Below are positions 61,297-64,000 of a DNA stretch of 64,000 nt, piece by piece. The stretch is from VXYL01 sp965116345. Its GTDB lineage: Bacteria > Pseudomonadota > Gammaproteobacteria > Pseudomonadales > Azotimanducaceae. The notes under the pieces are model-generated. The model did no database searches and was not told the DNA's origin. It was given only the letters and a program-made list of their open reading frames with translations. Position 1 is the stretch's first letter; every line of letters starts with the position of its first letter. The stretch spans positions 1,364,001 through 1,428,000 of the forward strand of contig OZ220680.1 in assembly GCA_965116345.1 (NCBI GenBank). Direction: 5' to 3'. A program made the translations under genes and the position numbers.

Positions 61297-62235
61297 TCAC
61301 AGTCCAGCGGCAATCAGGTGAGCGCCGTCCAGCCCCGCAAGGGGATCCGTGATCAAGTGGATCGGAATCTCCCGCAGGTAGTCCGCCGCCCACGCCGCGT
61401 CTTCGAAGCGACGCCGGAACAGGTGCCCGCGAAGCAGCTCGGCGATCACCGGTGGGATCGAGCCGCCCACGTATACGCCTCCCAGCGACAGTGACGTCAC
61501 CGCCAGAGAGCCCGCCGCCGTCGCCAGCAGGCCGGCCCAGGTCTCCACCGTGGTGTGGCACACCGGATCCGCCATTTCGAGCCCCCGGCGTGTGATCTCC
61601 TCCGCGCTCAGCGACTCGGGGTTTGCGCCCCAAGCCGCACAGACAGCCCGGTAGAGGGCTCCCACGCCACGCCCGGAGAGATAGTGTTCCCACGCGACGA
61701 TCCCGCCGTGATCCTCGACTTCGGATTCGGTGAAGGCCACCAACTCCCGTTCAAACGCACCCACGGGGGACACGCGTGCGTGACCGCCCTCGGAAGGCAG
61801 GCACTTGCCGTCGGCCACGATGACCATGCCCAGGCCGGTACCGGCGGCGAGGACGCCCTTCACGCCTGACCGGGGTTTGCCACTCAGCAACTCGAAACGG
61901 TCGTCCGGGAGTCCTCCGACGGCGCTCCCCAGGGCGACCATGTCGTTGACCAGGGCGACGGAAGCTGCGCCGGTCGCCGTTTCGATACCCCGGCGCGAGA
62001 ACGTCAGATCGAGATTGGTCAGCTTCGCTTCGTCGCCGAACACCGGTCCCGCGACGGCCAGACAGCAGGCCTCGACCCCTGCCGCGCCCAGTTCGGCCAT
62101 GGCAGCGGCGACCAGGGCTTCACCGCCGTCGAACGCGTCGGCGTCGAGTTCCGCAACGCCGATCCGTTCGCCATCGTCATAGCAGCCGAAGCGGGCGTTG
62201 GTGCCGCCGATGTCGCCAGCGAGAATCACAACCAA
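61297..62235 (-). CDS. glk: Glucokinase
   Basis: ATP-dependent glucose kinase of the bacterial Glk family, 312 residues. The N-terminal phosphate loop is LAGDIGGTNARFG, the sugar-binding region includes LTFSRRGIE and LVNDMVALG, and AAGTGLGMV, SEGGHARVSP and GGVYVGGSIPP are conserved. It phosphorylates glucose entering by non-PTS routes. Its leader holds the second full copy of the composite repeat. It is probably cotranscribed with the downstream luciferase-like gene. Confidence 0.92.
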   Translation of the reverse strand: MVVILAGDIGGTNARFGCYDDGERIGVAELDADAFDGGEALVAAAMAELGAAGVEACCLAVAGPVFGDEAKLTNLDLTFSRRGIETATGAASVALVNDMVALGSAVGGLPDDRFELLSGKPRSGVKGVLAAGTGLGMVIVADGKCLPSEGGHARVSPVGAFERELVAFTESEVEDHGGIVAWEHYLSGRGVGALYRAVCAAWGANPESLSAEEITRRGLEMADPVCHTTVETWAGLLATAAGSLAVTSLSLGGVYVGGSIPPVIAELLRGHLFRRRFEDAAWAADYLREIPIHLITDPLAGLDGAHLIAAGL

Positions 62236-62242
62236 TGCCTGT

Positions 62243-62361
62243 TAGGAAAGCTCTGATCAGGAGCTTTCCTAGTGCGGCACAGGGATGTGGAGCAAAACGA
62301 AACCGCGTCTTGTTTTTCGACCTGATCAAGCCCATGGATGGGCTTGACCAGAGGTTTCTTA
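62243..62361. repeat. Composite intergenic repeat element, full copy 2
   Basis: TAGGAAAGCTC-N7-GAGCTTTCCTA (perfect 11-bp stem, 62243-62271), the shared core GCGGCACAGGGATGTG (62274-62289), and TGATCAAGCCC-N6-GGGCTTGACCA (62323-62350, one mismatch). The order and spacing match copy 1 at 60073-60238, but the interior is shorter. The stems differ in sequence while keeping pairing, which suggests selection on structure. It lies between the PhyH stop and the glk start. Confidence 0.85.
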
Positions 62362-63564
62362 GTAGGCACTCATTTCCTGTTTGCCGGCTTTGGTCAGTTC
62401 CGTGAGTTCCCGATCCCCGGTGATGGCCACCGGACCGATCCTGTGCACCATGAGTTCCTGGAACTCGTGGCGTTCGTGTTCGTCGAGTTGCTCCGCCATG
62501 GGGCTTGCGCGGAAGTCCTTGTAGGCACCGCTGGTGTCGAAGAACGGCATGACGTAGCCGGGAACCATCGCCTGCAGTATCGCCGCGCGTCGTTCGTCGG
62601 TGCGGTTCACACCCGCGCGGTGCCAAGTGCGCGAGTCGTAGAGGATGATGCTGCCCGGGGGTGCTTCGACGACATCGGCATCGGGACCGTTGTAAGGCAG
62701 CCCGTGCGCCTTGCGGTGGCCGCGCTGGCCGTAGGTGTTGCCGGTTCCCCAATGCTCGGGCGGACCCGAGTTCAGCGCATGGGACCCCAGCTTAAAGGCG
62801 GTCGCGCCGCCGACCTTGGTGAACTCGGAGACGCACACATTGCGCTGCACGCCGAGGACGAGGTCGCCAGGGAGCACGGGTATCCGGCCGCCGCCGTTGG
62901 CGCGTCCGCCGATGCCCCACAGGTAGGGAAAGTCGGAGTGCCAGCCCTGCACGTCCCGCTCGCCGTCGTCCCTGCCGAGGACGGCGAAACTCGGCGTGTG
63001 GCCGAGACGAATGTGGTTCGTGCCCATGTATTCGCGGAGTAGCCACAGCGAGATCGGCTCGACCGCCTGCCGAGCCAGGGCGGATGTCTGGCACAGGGGT
63101 TGCCGGCTGCGGTCGTACTCCCGTTCGGCATAGGGGCCCGTGCAGGACACCCGATGCAGTTCGTCGACGATCTCTGCAGCGAGGATGCTCGTCAGACACA
63201 CCCAACCGTTGTCCCGAAATTCGCGCAGGTACTCCGACGGAAGTTTCTCGGGACCGTGACCCGGGGCGAACGCCGCGCCATCTTCGCGCGGGGAGCCATC
63301 GGCACCGATGGCCTCGTCTCGGAAACGCAGCCGGCATGCACCGCTCTCGCCCGCCTCGGACGCCAGGCTCACGCCGGTGACCACGTGCCGGTAGCCGTCG
63401 TCGACTTCGTCCCAGACCGCCTTGTCGTCGGCGTGATCGTAGACGCCGAGGCCCTCGCCGTCGGCACCGAGGAAACGGCCGTCCGGCGAGCGGATCAGGA
63501 CGTGGTGATGCGTCGGCGAATCGAACCTGGTGACGGTCTCCGCGAAGGGTTCTCGGTGGGCCAT
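62359..63564 (-). CDS. Phytanoyl-CoA dioxygenase-like protein with N-terminal extension
   Basis: Fe(II)/2-oxoglutarate oxygenase-like protein of 401 residues. The catalytic HxD is in GWHSDFPYLWG, and the distal His is in YDSRTWHRAGVNRTDERRAA, in part DSRTWHRAGVNRTDERR, whose arginines could bind 2-oxoglutarate. The first 110 residues precede the oxygenase domain and contain HHHVLIRSPDGRFLGADGEG, which resembles one unit of a fascin-like beta-trefoil. I chose the ATG at 63564; an earlier in-frame ATG at 63642 adds 26 residues. The substrate is unknown. Confidence 0.8.
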   Translation of the reverse strand: MAHREPFAETVTRFDSPTHHHVLIRSPDGRFLGADGEGLGVYDHADDKAVWDEVDDGYRHVVTGVSLASEAGESGACRLRFRDEAIGADGSPREDGAAFAPGHGPEKLPSEYLREFRDNGWVCLTSILAAEIVDELHRVSCTGPYAEREYDRSRQPLCQTSALARQAVEPISLWLLREYMGTNHIRLGHTPSFAVLGRDDGERDVQGWHSDFPYLWGIGGRANGGGRIPVLPGDLVLGVQRNVCVSEFTKVGGATAFKLGSHALNSGPPEHWGTGNTYGQRGHRKAHGLPYNGPDADVVEAPPGSIILYDSRTWHRAGVNRTDERRAAILQAMVPGYVMPFFDTSGAYKDFRASPMAEQLDEHERHEFQELMVHRIGPVAITGDRELTELTKAGKQEMSAY

Positions 63565-63662
63565 GGGTTCGGGGTCGGACGAGTCAAGCGCCGGATTGTA
63601 GCAGCCGACGTTTCGGCCGGGCCGCCGCCGGTCGTATGACATACTCGGCCAAGGGGAGACCG

Positions 63663-64000
63663 ATGATCGAAGTACTTGCCTACGTGATCGCCGCCGGTCT
63701 GACGGCGGTGTGCTGCGTTGTCCACTACGCCGCCATGCGTTGGTTGTACCGGTCGCCCGGACTTGGGCGCGTCCCGGTAGGCGTACTGTCTTTCGTTGCC
63801 GCCATGCTCGTGGTGCACGTGTTCGAGATCTGGCTCTTCGGCCTCGCCTACTACCTGATGTCGGGGAGCATGTTCGGCTCAGTGTCGGCGGCGGGCTTCC
63901 TCGACTGCATCTACTTCTCCGCCTCCGCCTACACCACGCTCGGTCTCGGCGACATCTTCCCGGCCGGTCCGATCAGGGCGGTCACCGGCACCGAGGGACT
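63663..64000 (+). CDS. Potassium-channel-like membrane protein (partial, cut by the window edge)
   Basis: The reading frame is open from an ATG at 63663 to the last base, 112 residues. Two or three membrane helices are visible, then a pore helix and filter: CIYFSASAYTTLGLGDIFPAG. TTLGLGD occupies the place of the TxGYGD potassium filter of two-helix channels. GGGGAGACCGATG provides a ribosome site. The C-terminal part lies outside the window, so domain content is unknown. Confidence 0.7.
   Translation, partial: MIEVLAYVIAAGLTAVCCVVHYAAMRWLYRSPGLGRVPVGVLSFVAAMLVVHVFEIWLFGLAYYLMSGSMFGSVSAAGFLDCIYFSASAYTTLGLGDIFPAGPIRAVTGTEG

Noticed and set aside
1..64000. CRISPR arrays, rRNA, tRNA genes and riboswitches
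   Set aside because: No regularly spaced repeats, rRNA segments, tRNA cloverleaf sequences or recognisable riboswitch cores were seen on either strand by reading; a covariance search was not possible.

Overview
The window is 64 kb of GC-rich bacterial DNA with densely packed genes that often overlap by the four bases ATGA, GTGA or TTGA. It reads as a chromosomal segment of a gammaproteobacterium, probably an uncultured environmental (marine-type) lineage. The reasons are a 13-cistron respiratory complex I with fused nuoC and nuoD, a ccmFGHI cytochrome c maturation block, a close MetR homologue, a PerM-type permease, an RhlB-like DEAD-box helicase and an orphan Vsr endonuclease. I could not run a database search, so the lineage is an inference.

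Layout. 0-9 kb: an NhaC-type antiporter, a glutathione S-transferase and a phytanoyl-CoA dioxygenase-like enzyme, then fbiC (cofactor F420 precursor synthase), a minus-strand trio (cyoE, a protein with two SCP2-like units, a GNAT acetyltransferase) and a Ddn-like deazaflavin-dependent protein. 9-13 kb: a YdbS-like membrane protein, vsr, metR, and a minus-strand set (small membrane protein, metallo-beta-lactamase-fold lipoprotein, PdxH-like protein). 13-21.5 kb: a compact minus-strand cluster (O-methyltransferase, esterase, argC, aminotransferase, DEAD-box helicase, PerM-type permease, hisC, luciferase-like oxidoreductase, sixA). 22-40 kb: the nuo operon, split between nuoF and nuoG by an AGCS sodium:amino-acid symporter gene and a decayed insertion sequence with 29-bp inverted ends and a 15-bp target duplication. 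40-52 kb: a TlpA-like thiol oxidoreductase, a TerB-like protein, an ankyrin protein, a large PEP-synthase/rifampicin-phosphotransferase-like enzyme, an O-antigen-ligase-like membrane protein and a MacAB-type efflux set. 51-59 kb: ccmF-ccmG-ccmH-ccmI followed by a ProA-like dehydrogenase, and an N-acyl-D-amino-acid deacylase. 59-64 kb: a MazEF-like toxin-antitoxin pair, a second luciferase-like oxidoreductase, glucokinase, a second phytanoyl-CoA dioxygenase-like enzyme and the start of an ion channel cut by the window edge.

How the parts fit. Complex I, haem O synthase (cyoE) and the Ccm block all serve aerobic respiration. fbiC, the Ddn-like protein and two luciferase-like oxidoreductases point to a working F420 economy, which is uncommon in Proteobacteria. 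The intergenic spaces hold two families of palindromic repeats: a composite element of about 120-165 bp (two full and two partial copies) and GC-rich hairpins built around CGCGCCC/GGGCGCG. Three genes (nuoA, nuoH, sixA) have no ATG, GTG or TTG at the expected start but do have an AUC codon behind a Shine-Dalgarno sequence.
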